DNA of 13,818 bases, taken from assembly GCA_947379685.1 (NCBI GenBank), contig CANCOG010000064.1, positions 1 to 13,818 of the forward strand. Reading direction: 5' to 3'. The DNA comes from Flavipsychrobacter stenotrophus. GTDB taxonomy: Bacteria > Bacteroidota > Bacteroidia > Chitinophagales > Chitinophagaceae. Under the pieces are notes generated by a model. That model was not told where the DNA came from, made no database searches, and saw only the letters and a program-made list of their open reading frames with translations. Positions 6,211 through 13,818 of the stretch are shown in pieces (the first letter of the stretch is position 1; every line of letters begins with the position of its first letter). The position numbers were made by a program, and so were the translations under genes.

Positions 6211-7746
6211 ATGGCAGGAGTAAATGAAACGCCCCGGCAAAAGATGATGGGTATATTGTACTTGGTACTGCTCGGATTGGCAGCCACTACAATATCTGAC
6301 GAGGTACTTGATGCCTTCAGGAATTTGACGGTTGGGTTAGAGAATTCAACAAGCAATGTTCAGTCTACAATTAATAAAACATTTGATGCATTTGCCGCCA
6401 GTAAGTTGAAAAATGATCCGGCGCGTGCAAAGCCATATTGGGATAGGGCAAACAGGGTAAAAGTTGCCGTGGCCGATCTCGATAAGATGATTACAGATAT
6501 TAAGACCGGTTTCGTTACAGAGTGTGGCGGTTTTGATTCCTCTGAAGGAGATTACATGATGCGTGATAATGTTGATATTGTTCCACGTACCATGATGCTT
6601 AAGGGTAAGGCAAAAGAACTCAAGGCAAAAATTGAAGAAACAAAAAGCAAAATTTTGGCTGAACTCGATCCAGGAGCTCGTGCTAATTTCAAGATGTCAC
6701 TGAATGCAGATAATCCTCCTAAAAAGGAAGGTATTCAGCGTTCATGGGAAGAAAATTTCTTCGGTGATGGTATTCCTTTGACTGCAGCCTTTACTGCATT
6801 GTCTAAGATAAATTCTGATCTGAGAAATACGGAGTCTGATGCGATTAAGAGCATACTGGGCGATGTAGATAAGACAGAAATGGTGTTAGATAAGTACGCA
6901 GCGATTGCAGTACCAACTACTCCGAGCTATGTTTTGATTGGTCAGCCTTACTCTGCGGAGGTATTTCTAACGGCATTTAGTAATTCTATCAATCCGGAAA
7001 TTAACGTTGGTGGTCAGCAATTAAATGTAACTGAAGGTAAGGGAACTTACACCGTGGTTGCAAATCACGAAGGTGAGTTTAAGTGGACAGCCACCTTGAA
7101 GATGAAGAAGGCTGATGGTACGATGGGCGAATGGAAGACTCCTGAAATGACCTATCGTGCAGCTGCACCTTCTGCTACAGTATCTCCGGACATGATGCTT
7201 GTGTTTTACATGGGTGTTGACAATCCTATTACAGTTTCTGCACCTGGTACTCCAAAGGAAAAATTAAAGGTTTCGATCAATAATGGTTCTTTGACTGGAA
7301 GTAATGGCAAGTACAACATTCAGCCTAAGACTTCGGGTACTGCTACAGTTACAATTATGGGTGAAGGCGATAAGGGTAAGCTGGTTAAGTTAGGTGAAAC
7401 CTCGTTCCGTGTAAAAAGATTACCAACTCCAAGGCCTAAATTTGGTGGAAAGAGTGGTGGCCCGGTTCCAAAGGCTCAGTTGACTTCTACCGACAAGGTA
7501 TTTGCCAATCTTGATGATTTCGACTTTAAAGCTCAATTTACAGTCAATCACTTTAAATTGTACGTGATTAAGCCACGCCAGGACGCATTACCTTTTGAAT
7601 CAAATACTAACGTCTTGAACGCAGCAATGAAGGCGGCATTAGGTGGTGTTGTTCCGGGTACAAGGGTTGTATTTGATGACATATTTGCTACCGGCCCCGA
7701 CGGGCTTAGGCGTCCTCTTGACCCTATGATATTTACAGTTCAGTAA
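6211..7746 (+). CDS. gldM: GldM, periplasm-spanning shaft of the type IX secretion motor
   Basis: GldM (PorM) is a dimer whose single N-terminal membrane helix sits inside the GldL ring and whose long periplasmic part reaches the GldK-GldN ring. The protein has 511 residues, close to the usual length. It starts M-A-G with R9 in TPRQKMMG (7-14), the arginine that in F. johnsoniae pairs with the essential GldL glutamate. A membrane helix follows at about 12-30. The helical region after it (about 35-220) matches the D1 domain, and the later beta-rich part, with YTVVANHEGEFKW, TVSPDMMLVFYMGVDNP and PRPKFGGKSGGPVP, matches the D2-D4 domains known from crystal structures. The C-terminus ends in PLDPMIFTVQ, typical of the family. 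It lies 33 bases after gldL and 22 bases before gldN, consistent with one transcript. Confidence 0.96.
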   Translation: MAGVNETPRQKMMGILYLVLLGLAATTISDEVLDAFRNLTVGLENSTSNVQSTINKTFDAFAASKLKNDPARAKPYWDRANRVKVAVADLDKMITDIKTGFVTECGGFDSSEGDYMMRDNVDIVPRTMMLKGKAKELKAKIEETKSKILAELDPGARANFKMSLNADNPPKKEGIQRSWEENFFGDGIPLTAAFTALSKINSDLRNTESDAIKSILGDVDKTEMVLDKYAAIAVPTTPSYVLIGQPYSAEVFLTAFSNSINPEINVGGQQLNVTEGKGTYTVVANHEGEFKWTATLKMKKADGTMGEWKTPEMTYRAAAPSATVSPDMMLVFYMGVDNPITVSAPGTPKEKLKVSINNGSLTGSNGKYNIQPKTSGTATVTIMGEGDKGKLVKLGETSFRVKRLPTPRPKFGGKSGGPVPKAQLTSTDKVFANLDDFDFKAQFTVNHFKLYVIKPRQDALPFESNTNVLNAAMKAALGGVVPGTRVVFDDIFATGPDGLRRPLDPMIFTVQ

Positions 7747-7768
7747 TTAAAATTTTAAATCAGTTATT

Positions 7769-8848
7769 ATGAAAAGGAGTATTTTATTTTCAGTTTTATT
7801 GCTTCTGTCGGTTTTCTTAACAGCGGACGTTTTAGCTCAGGCTGGAAAAAAGAAAGGTGGTAAACCCGGTACAGCAAAATCCGGGAAGTCTGGTAAATCA
7901 AAGAAGGGTGGTAAGAAGACTGGTACAGGGGCTGATGCAGGTGCGACAACTGACACGCCACCCCCGCCACCTGCGGCAGATAAAACAGTTAATACTGATG
8001 TACCTGTTGCAGCTGAAGATACTGGTGTAACAACACCGGAAGTTGTTGCTGATAATGTTGATTCATTTGATTTTAATACTATCGCGTTAGATACTGCTAA
8101 GATCAGTGACGGTTATTACAGGTTGGCTAATCTCAAGGGAGCGAAGCCATTTCCTTTTCCAAAAGAAGATAAGAACAGTGTTAAGTTCTACAAGCGCCTT
8201 TGGAGAGAAATTAACCTGAATGATTCTGAAAATAAGATATTCGCAATGCCAGGCGAAACGCTTATTCAGTTCATCATGGATGGTTTGAAAGCAGGAAAGA
8301 TTATCGCCTATGATGATGATCAATTCAAAAAGAAACTGACCTATGCAAAGGTTATGGGTAAATTCCGTGATAGTTCAATAATGACTATCATTGATACTAC
8401 TGGTGAGATCACCGGTACAAAAACCATAGCTAATGAATTCAATCCGGATTCCGTTACTCGTTTCGAGATTAAGGAAGATATCTTCTTCGATAAAGTAAGG
8501 GGTCGTGTTGTAACAGAGATCATCGGCATCGGACCTGTTAAGAAGTTGAAAACTACAACCGGTGTTGATATCGGTGATAGCCATCCATTCTATTTGAACT
8601 TCAATCAGTGCCGCAGGTTGTTGGCTGCAAGGGAAGTTGTAGATCCTCAGAGGGATATTTATAATATCAGCTTTGATGATGTATTCATTCAGCGTAATTT
8701 CAAGTCTCTTATCATTAAGGAGTCAAATCCTGCGAACTTAAGGATCAAGGATAAATTCCCGGATCGTGACAAGCAGCTGAGAGAAGCAAGGAGGATTGAG
8801 AACGAAATTCTTCGTTATAAGAGGAATTTGTGGAAATTTAATTCCTAG
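7769..8848 (+). CDS. gldN: GldN, type IX secretion ring component partnering GldK
   Basis: GldN (PorN) is a periplasmic protein that binds GldK and the tip of GldM. The protein has 359 residues, with a signal peptide and probable signal peptidase I cleavage after VLA (21-23). A Lys/Gly/Ser-rich segment follows at about 27-50, then an Ala/Thr-rich linker containing five consecutive prolines (64-68). The conserved GldN core begins near GYYRLANLKGAKPFPFPKED (115-134) and includes KFYKRLWREINLND, AMPGETLIQFIMDGLKAGKI and, towards the end, SHPFYLNFNQCRRLL. The core is ordinary, and the extra length comes from the N-terminal linker. It is the last gene of the operon, with a strong terminator about 40 bases downstream. 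Confidence 0.94.
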   Translation: MKRSILFSVLLLLSVFLTADVLAQAGKKKGGKPGTAKSGKSGKSKKGGKKTGTGADAGATTDTPPPPPAADKTVNTDVPVAAEDTGVTTPEVVADNVDSFDFNTIALDTAKISDGYYRLANLKGAKPFPFPKEDKNSVKFYKRLWREINLNDSENKIFAMPGETLIQFIMDGLKAGKIIAYDDDQFKKKLTYAKVMGKFRDSSIMTIIDTTGEITGTKTIANEFNPDSVTRFEIKEDIFFDKVRGRVVTEIIGIGPVKKLKTTTGVDIGDSHPFYLNFNQCRRLLAAREVVDPQRDIYNISFDDVFIQRNFKSLIIKESNPANLRIKDKFPDRDKQLREARRIENEILRYKRNLWKFNS

Positions 8849-8889
8849 TATTTTTCTCCGAATTTTTGACAAGTTCTTGTTATTTGATA

Positions 8890-8920
8890 AAAATGGCTGC
8901 ATCCAGGATGCAGCCATTTT
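8890..8920 (+). terminator. Intrinsic terminator after gldN
   Basis: The arms 8890-8904 and 8906-8920 are perfectly complementary over 15 bases around a single central A, so the real loop would be about three bases on a 14-bp stem. The left arm begins with an A run and the right arm ends with a T run (TTTTCTT), so it could also act on the opposite strand. It closes the gldKLMN transcript. Confidence 0.85.
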
Positions 8921-9032
8921 CTTGTGTAGTTGCCAGATTTAAGCTTATCCACAGCCTGTTATTAAAATCTTGCTGTTGACCTGTTTGTTTTCCGTACATT
9001 GTTCCGTTGTTCTTTTCATTTAATGAATCTCT

Positions 9033-9941
9033 ATGCGATTAGTTTTTACATTTATTTTTTCCTGTCTGATTGTTGCCGGTGCATATGCCCAACCTACTTT
9101 TAAGTGCGGCTGGACCCAATATAAGACAACCATGATCATTCATGAGTTTACATACAGTTACGTTTACAAAGACAGTTTTAAGTTGTTTTTAGCAGATAGT
9201 ACCAAGACTTTTGTTTCGCCAGATAGTCAGGTAACGCTTAAAGTTTCTTATCCTTTCCGACAGGATAAGGATGTTTATCAAACCGCCGATTATTATAATG
9301 CCAAAAGGAAGTTGGTTAAATCAGAGGACTATAAGGACAAATTATTGCAGGTGTCGAGGGAGTTTAAATATGATGATAAGAATCGTAAGATCTATAGTTT
9401 TGAGGATAATAAAGCGAGTGGCAACAACTATAAGCGGTTGTTAGATTATAGTGTAGATAAGGGATGTGGTGAGGTAGTTATCACAGAAAGTTCGTACTTC
9501 AACGGTAGAATTGAGTTTTATACGAAGTCTTTTTTTGATAAGAATAGCGTCAAAGTGAAGGAGATAAGGTTGAACGATAACAATAAGGACGTTGTCCATG
9601 TTGAGAATTTCTTTTACAATGCTGCCGGCAGGCTCAGGGAGCGTACTGTGTTTTTTCCAGAGTTCAAGGTTACTAAAACCTTTCCTGAATTTGGAAGCGA
9701 AGATCCCGCAAAGTGTTTTAAGTCTCAGGTGTTGAACATCTCAGATAAGCCTGCCTTAGGCACAAAAGTGGGTTTTCTCAGAAAATTGTTGAATAAGAAT
9801 CAAGGGCTTTTGCTAGATAAGGATTGTCATGATTTTGAGTACCGTTTCTTCAATTCTGATTGTGAAGTAATTATAGGTACTACAAAGACGAATAATGTGA
9901 AGCAGGTTATTTTTAGATTTAAAGAAAAGGTTGCCGGGTAA
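9033..9941 (+). CDS. Exported protein of unknown function with YD-like strand repeats
   Basis: I do not recognise this 302-residue protein. It has a clear signal peptide with likely cleavage after AYA (17-19), so it should be periplasmic, on the surface or secreted. The mature part is rich in Lys, Asp, Phe and Tyr. Several short segments share an aromatic-Asp/Asn-basic pattern, such as YYNAKRKLVK (87-96), FKYDDKNRKIYSF (111-123), SFFDKNSVKVKEIRL (166-180) and FFYNAAGRLRERTVFF (193-208). They resemble degenerate YD/RHS-type or MORN-type beta-hairpin repeats, as seen in many Bacteroidota exported proteins. Five cysteines lie in the mature part (25, 145, 228, 265, 277), so disulfides are possible. 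No type IX C-terminal sorting domain is evident. The stop codon is 4 bases from the next start, suggesting co-transcription. Confidence 0.75.
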   Translation: MRLVFTFIFSCLIVAGAYAQPTFKCGWTQYKTTMIIHEFTYSYVYKDSFKLFLADSTKTFVSPDSQVTLKVSYPFRQDKDVYQTADYYNAKRKLVKSEDYKDKLLQVSREFKYDDKNRKIYSFEDNKASGNNYKRLLDYSVDKGCGEVVITESSYFNGRIEFYTKSFFDKNSVKVKEIRLNDNNKDVVHVENFFYNAAGRLRERTVFFPEFKVTKTFPEFGSEDPAKCFKSQVLNISDKPALGTKVGFLRKLLNKNQGLLLDKDCHDFEYRFFNSDCEVIIGTTKTNNVKQVIFRFKEKVAG

Positions 9942-9945
9942 TTGT

Positions 9946-10347
9946 ATGAATTGGAAGTTACTGTTTTTGCTTTCTTTATTAGGTTTGGGAATTGCATTTG
10001 CCACTGTTTTTCATTTCAATCAAAAGATGGAGCAGTTCATTTGGCTGCCTGTATTTATATGTTCGGGGTATTTTATTTTCCGGTTCGGAAAGCGGAAGTT
10101 TTTTCTACACGGCTTTTTGTTGGGCTGGTTTAACTGTTGTTGGGTAATTTTAGTTCACTTATTTATGTTTAGCTCCCTGGTGGGGCACCATAAAGAAGTA
10201 GCATTATTTGTTTCCCAATTGCCAGCTGGTATTAGTCCAAAACTCTCGGTCGCCATTCTTGAAATCTTGAAATGGGTGTTTTTGTCGTTAATTTCGGGCA
10301 TTTTTGGATTTGTGGTTTCAAAAGGAATGGAGAAAGTATCGGAATAG
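9946..10347 (+). CDS. Small four-helix membrane protein of unknown function
   Basis: This 133-residue protein appears to be almost entirely membrane embedded, with hydrophobic helices at about 4-23, 31-48, 53-76 and 104-125. Short basic loops (FGKRKF, 47-52) and a histidine-containing loop (GHHKE, 80-84) lie between them. The segment FLHGFLLGWFNCCWVILVH carries a Cys-Cys pair (64-65). I recall similar short membrane proteins in Bacteroidota genomes but know of no assigned function. An in-frame TTG at 9931 would overlap the preceding gene by 11 bases; the ATG at 9946, 4 bases after that gene's stop, is the more natural start. The spacing suggests translational coupling with the exported protein before it. 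Confidence 0.72.
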   Translation: MNWKLLFLLSLLGLGIAFATVFHFNQKMEQFIWLPVFICSGYFIFRFGKRKFFLHGFLLGWFNCCWVILVHLFMFSSLVGHHKEVALFVSQLPAGISPKLSVAILEILKWVFLSLISGIFGFVVSKGMEKVSE

Positions 10348-10474
10348 AATCTTTATACCTATTCTTTGCATTGGTTTAACTGTTTTGTAAGTATCTCGAC
10401 CCCATCCTTTCACTATAATCATTATCTTGCAGCTTTCTTTATAGCAACCTCTATTATATAATTTTATTGTATTC

Positions 10475-11461
10475 ATGCTTAAAATTGGAGTGTTAGGTGC
10501 CGGTCATTTGGGTAAAATTCATATTCAGCAGTGGCAGGAGATAAGTGGCGTGTCTCTTCAGGGGTTTTATGATCCCGATGATACTCAGGCTGCGACTGCT
10601 ATTTCGCAATATCAGGTTCCCCGTTATGCTACTGTTGATCAGCTTATCGAAGCGGTAGATGCGGTTGATATCGTTTCTCCAACTTCTTCTCACTACGAAT
10701 TAGCCAAGAAGTGCCTTTTGGCAGGCAAACACCTTTTTATCGAAAAGCCGCTTGCCCATACATTAGAGGAAGGGAAGGAATTGGTGAAACTGGTGAAGGA
10801 AGCAAATGTAAAATGTCAGGTAGGGCATGTAGAGAGGTATAACCCTGCATTTCTGGCGCTTGGTGATCAGGAGATGCAGCCTATGTTTATAGAGGCACAT
10901 CGCCTGGCTCAATTCAACCCGCGGGGTACAGATGTGTCTGTTATTCTCGATTTGATGATACACGACATTGATATAGTACTTTGCCTGGTTAAATCACCAG
11001 TTAAGCGCATATCGGCAAGTGGCGTTTCAGTGATTAGTGAAACTGCTGATATTGCGAACGCGCGGATCGAATTTGACAACGGATGTGTTGCAAACCTTAC
11101 AAGTAGCAGGATTTCTCTGAAAAAGATGAGGAAACTCAGATTATTTCAGCGTGACGCCTATATTGGAATCGATTTTCTGGAGAAGAAGACTGAGATTATT
11201 CGTTTGAACGATCAGGATAAACAGATTGGTATGATGGATTTTCCCATTGAAATTGGAAATGGAGAACGAAAGATTATTTCAGTCCAGATGCCGGAAATAC
11301 ACCCTTTGAATGCAATTAAAACTGAATTGGCTGAGTTTGCCAGTGCTATTGTAAACAATAAGCCTGTCAGGGTGTCGGTGATCGATGGTTTTCAGGCAAT
11401 GGACGTAGCATATCAGATATTAAAAAAGATGAGTTTGCACAATGAAATGCACAATGTTTAA
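10475..11461 (+). CDS. Gfo/Idh/MocA-family NAD(P)-dependent oxidoreductase
   Basis: This 328-residue cytoplasmic enzyme has an N-terminal Rossmann fold with GAGHLGKIH (8-16) for NAD(P) binding. The family motif EKPLA (90-94) includes the usual catalytic lysine K91. GHVERYNPA (117-125) and DLMIHDIDIV (159-168) follow, where His163 is the likely proton-relay residue. The second domain is the family's beta-sheet substrate domain. Members oxidise or reduce sugar hydroxyls. The GHVERYNP pattern is common in enzymes placed with nucleotide-sugar and surface-polysaccharide genes (for example relatives of WbpB-type dehydrogenases), but the exact substrate cannot be read from the sequence. It lies 35 bases before the lipoprotein gene and shares the strand with the sugar transferase, so a role in making a precursor for the same glycan is plausible inference. 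Confidence 0.88.
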   Translation: MLKIGVLGAGHLGKIHIQQWQEISGVSLQGFYDPDDTQAATAISQYQVPRYATVDQLIEAVDAVDIVSPTSSHYELAKKCLLAGKHLFIEKPLAHTLEEGKELVKLVKEANVKCQVGHVERYNPAFLALGDQEMQPMFIEAHRLAQFNPRGTDVSVILDLMIHDIDIVLCLVKSPVKRISASGVSVISETADIANARIEFDNGCVANLTSSRISLKKMRKLRLFQRDAYIGIDFLEKKTEIIRLNDQDKQIGMMDFPIEIGNGERKIISVQMPEIHPLNAIKTELAEFASAIVNNKPVRVSVIDGFQAMDVAYQILKKMSLHNEMHNV

Positions 11462-11481
11462 CGTTTTGTTGCGTTATCAGT

Positions 11482-11488
11482 AAGGAAG
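11482..11488 (+). promoter_or_regulatory. Shine-Dalgarno sequence deciding the lipoprotein start
   Basis: AAGGAAG stands out in a window where most start codons are preceded only by A/T-rich sequence. Its spacing favours the ATG at 11497 over that at 11491. Confidence 0.5.
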
Positions 11489-11496
11489 TTATGATT

Positions 11497-12345
11497 ATGA
11501 AAGGTTTTAAGTTGAGTTTGCAGTATTGCTTATTTATTTTACTCTTTGGTTGGATAGGTCAGGGCTGTAATATCATAAATCCGCATGAACAGGTACCTAC
11601 CTATATCCATGTTGATTCTTTTACGTTTGTGAAGGATTCTGTGAACAGTTCGCTTTCTACTACGCATCAGATTAATTCTGTATGGGCATATTATAATAAC
11701 AGCCCTGTTGGTGTTTTTGACCTGCCGGCTACTTTTCCCATTCCCGCCGTTGGAAATGGAAAATTGACACTTTATCCAGGTATCGCCTTAGATGGATTGA
11801 ATAGTTTTCTTACTACTTACCCGTTCTACTATGGCGATACAGGAGCTATTGTTGCGCAACCCGGAAAGATCATCAATTATGTTCCCAAGACCGGTTATTA
11901 TAAGGCTGCAAAAAATGTACAAATTACCCAGGGTAATTTTACTGGTTTCCTGCCACTTACAGGTGCTACGGCGTTAACCTACGATGCTGGTGTTTACACT
12001 ATTACACTTAACCAACCCAATGATACGCTCTCTGAAATTTCTTCAGCAAAAACTTATGCGTTGGCCATTGGTGCTGACGAATATCTGGAATTTGATTACA
12101 AAAATACAGTACCATTTTATGTGGGTGTTCAGGCCAATTTGGTTGGTAGCGGTTATGTTGAGAAGATCTATTTATCAGGGATTAACCCCAGCGATCATTG
12201 GCAGAAATTTTACCTGTCATTGAAGGATTTCGTTGCTCAATACAAGGCAGATAGCTATACTATTTATATAAAGGCCGGCCTTGATCCAGGGCAGTCTTCC
12301 GGGAAAGTTTATTTAAACAGGATTCAAATTTTATATTTCGATTAA
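11497..12345 (+). CDS. Probable envelope lipoprotein of unknown function in a polysaccharide gene cluster
   Basis: I do not recognise this 282-residue protein. It begins with a hydrophobic signal sequence ending G-Q-G-C (21-24). That is an imperfect lipobox, but the cysteine at 24 followed by Asn fits a lipoprotein. The rest is rich in Tyr, Asn, Gly and Thr and reads as beta strands. The last hundred or so residues (from GADEYLEFDYKN to the final strand VYLNRIQILYFD) resemble a jelly-roll or carbohydrate-binding-like sandwich, which is only an impression. Start choice: AAGGAAG at 11482-11488 is a rare good Shine-Dalgarno sequence here. It is 8 bases from the ATG at 11497 but only 2 from the ATG at 11491, so the second is preferred. 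It lies between the oxidoreductase and the sugar transferase, 6 bases before the latter. Confidence 0.78.
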   Translation: MKGFKLSLQYCLFILLFGWIGQGCNIINPHEQVPTYIHVDSFTFVKDSVNSSLSTTHQINSVWAYYNNSPVGVFDLPATFPIPAVGNGKLTLYPGIALDGLNSFLTTYPFYYGDTGAIVAQPGKIINYVPKTGYYKAAKNVQITQGNFTGFLPLTGATALTYDAGVYTITLNQPNDTLSEISSAKTYALAIGADEYLEFDYKNTVPFYVGVQANLVGSGYVEKIYLSGINPSDHWQKFYLSLKDFVAQYKADSYTIYIKAGLDPGQSSGKVYLNRIQILYFD

Positions 12346-12351
12346 CCAAGC

Positions 12352-13776
12352 ATGTACCTAAGCCCCGAAAAAAGAAAAGCGATCAGGCAATTAGTAGTGC
12401 TTGATTACATAGCCTCAGCTTTGGCCTGGTTAGTGTTTTGGATGTACCGGCAGAATCTTCTGTTCAAGACACCTTACATAGAAACCTTGCGTAAGTTTCA
12501 TATGCGTGATTACTTGCATACGTTTGTAGTTATTCCATTTGGTTTCCTTTTCTTGTACATGCTTTCCGGCACTTATTTCGATTTGTACCGTAAGTCCCGT
12601 CTCAATGAAATTAACCGGACACTTATTTCCTGTATCCTGGGTTGCACCATGGTGTCAGTAATTGTTTTTGCAAATGACACAGGTGATTACGCTTACTTCA
12701 CCAATGCAATTGGTCACTACCTCCTTATCCAGACAAGCATCATCCTTGCATTTCGGTTGACTATTTTTTACTTTGTCAAGGTCAATCTTATCAAGGGAAG
12801 GGTAGGGTTCAATACTTTGATCATTGGTGGAAATCAGCAAGCCATCAATATCTATAAACAAGTAAAGGATAACCCAAAAGTACTGGGTAATATTTTCCTT
12901 GGTTTTATCTATTCCAGTAAAGAAGCCAGCAATGGTATGACAAAATTCCTGCCTCAACTCGGCCACCTTTCCCAACTGGAGCAAATTATTGACGACCACC
13001 TTATCGAGGAAGTTATCGTTGCTGTCGATTCATCTGAACATCATCTGCTCGAGAATATTCTAACACGTTTATGTTACAGGCCGATGGTGGTAAAGGTTTT
13101 ACCCGATTATTACGATATCCTGAGTGGCTCGGTAAAAACAAGCAATGTATATGATGCAGTTTTAATTCATATTCACCCAGACTTGATGCCCGATTGGCAG
13201 CGGGTTTGCAAGCGGCTGATAGACATCCTTTTTTCTGCCCTTGCATTGGTATTATTGTCTCCATTCCTTCTATTCAGTGCAATCATGGTGTTGTTGTCAT
13301 CAAAAGGACCGATAATCTATAAGCAACAGAGAATCGGTTTGTTTGGAAGGCCATTTTATATCCTGAAGTTCAGGTCCATGTTCACCGATGCCGAAGTCAT
13401 GGGGCCGGCATTGTCCAGCAAATCAGACCCCAGGATCACGGGTTGGGGAAGATTTATGCGCAAGTGGCGTATAGACGAGTTACCTCAGTTCATTAATATA
13501 CTTAAGGGGGATATGTCTCTTGTAGGTCCGAGACCAGAGCGGAAACACTACATTGATATTATCAGCGAAGCACATGCACATTATAAGTACCTTCATAAAG
13601 TAAAACCAGGGCTCACGTCCTGGGGCATGGTCCAGTTTGGCTATGCCGAAAATGTGGATGAAATGATAGAACGCATGCGTTACGACCTCCTGTATATAGA
13701 AAACTGCTCTCTCGCGCTCGATGTGAAAATCATTTTATACACCTTCATTGTTATCTTTCAGGGTAGGGGTAAGTAG
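12352..13776 (+). CDS. Polyprenyl-phosphate sugar-1-phosphate transferase (WcaJ-like, initiating glycan assembly)
   Basis: This enzyme transfers a hexose-1-phosphate from a nucleotide sugar to undecaprenyl phosphate, the first membrane step of exopolysaccharide or capsule assembly. The 474-residue protein has the long-family layout. Membrane helices lie in the first 145 residues. A Rossmann-like domain (LIIGGNQQAINIY, 156-168) follows, then a further hydrophobic hairpin at about 292-316. The C-terminal bacterial sugar transferase domain has KFRSM (339-343), DPRITGWGRFMRKWRIDELP (359-378) and GDMSLVGPRPE (386-396). The Asp375-Glu376 pair in DELPQ matches the catalytic dyad of this phosphotransferase superfamily, and PGLTSWGMVQ (419-428) is also typical. 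The sugar is not predictable, though glucose or galactose is common. It follows the lipoprotein gene by 6 bases, so it is probably in the same transcript. It is full length and ends 42 bases before the window edge. Confidence 0.93.
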   Translation: MYLSPEKRKAIRQLVVLDYIASALAWLVFWMYRQNLLFKTPYIETLRKFHMRDYLHTFVVIPFGFLFLYMLSGTYFDLYRKSRLNEINRTLISCILGCTMVSVIVFANDTGDYAYFTNAIGHYLLIQTSIILAFRLTIFYFVKVNLIKGRVGFNTLIIGGNQQAINIYKQVKDNPKVLGNIFLGFIYSSKEASNGMTKFLPQLGHLSQLEQIIDDHLIEEVIVAVDSSEHHLLENILTRLCYRPMVVKVLPDYYDILSGSVKTSNVYDAVLIHIHPDLMPDWQRVCKRLIDILFSALALVLLSPFLLFSAIMVLLSSKGPIIYKQQRIGLFGRPFYILKFRSMFTDAEVMGPALSSKSDPRITGWGRFMRKWRIDELPQFINILKGDMSLVGPRPERKHYIDIISEAHAHYKYLHKVKPGLTSWGMVQFGYAENVDEMIERMRYDLLYIENCSLALDVKIILYTFIVIFQGRGK

Positions 13777-13818
13777 GGGTTTACAGTGAATGTAACCGTT
13801 AGTTCCATGCAGTCGAGT

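Noticed and set aside
8970..9002. Possible promoter (TTG, 22 bases, TACATTGT) before the exported protein gene
   Set aside because: The -7 box departs from TAnnTTTG at two conserved places; it is plausible by position but not supportable as a call.
8941..9032. A replication origin suggested by a DnaA box in A/T-rich DNA
   Set aside because: Only one exact box is present, with no cluster and no dnaA or dnaN nearby.
9033..9941. The exported protein as a type IX secretion substrate
   Set aside because: I see no C-terminal sorting domain pattern at its end, so secretion by the neighbouring system is not supported by sequence.
10342..10364. Inverted repeat GAATAG/CTATTC overlapping the end of the four-helix protein gene, as a terminator
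   Set aside because: The stem is only 6 bp and A/T-rich with an 11-base loop and no proper T run; it would be very weak.

Overview
The window looks like chromosomal DNA from a member of the Bacteroidota, most likely near the Chitinophagaceae. The evidence is a complete gldK-gldL-gldM-gldN block (the core of the type IX secretion system and gliding machinery, known only from this phylum), moderate to low G+C judged by eye, A/T-rich leaders before most start codons with almost no Shine-Dalgarno sequences, and a TAnnTTTG promoter-like box. Every gene I can support is on the + strand. There is no sign of phage, IS element, CRISPR array, tRNA or rRNA.

Positions 1-3280 hold three housekeeping genes: an arginase/formimidoylglutamase-fold protein with a degraded metal site, the ribosome-associated GTPase HflX, and a lipoprotein form of methionine sulfoxide reductase A. 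A 486-base A/T-rich gene-free stretch (3281-3766) follows. It is the presumed control region of the gld operon and contains short inverted and direct repeats.

Positions 3767-8848 are the gldKLMN operon, with gaps of 80, 33 and 22 bases, closed by a strong perfect-stem terminator (8890-8920). GldL and GldM together form the inner-membrane proton-driven motor, and the residues expected to couple protons to rotation are visible (GldL K33/H36/E51, GldM R9). GldK and GldN form the periplasmic ring beneath the outer membrane. In this organism GldL carries a three-fold repeat in its cytoplasmic arm, while GldK and GldN each carry a lysine-rich low-complexity segment.

Positions 9033-10347 encode an unrecognised exported protein with YD-like strand repeats and, 4 bases later, an unrecognised four-helix membrane protein. 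Positions 10475-13776 form a second likely operon for surface polysaccharide: a Gfo/Idh/MocA sugar-type oxidoreductase, an unrecognised probable lipoprotein, and an initiating polyprenyl-phosphate sugar-1-phosphate transferase. Its protein products would act at the cytoplasmic membrane and envelope to begin glycan assembly.

I see no wholly new system here. The points most worth a second look are lineage-specific modifications of the type IX secretion core and the uncharacterised envelope genes beside it.
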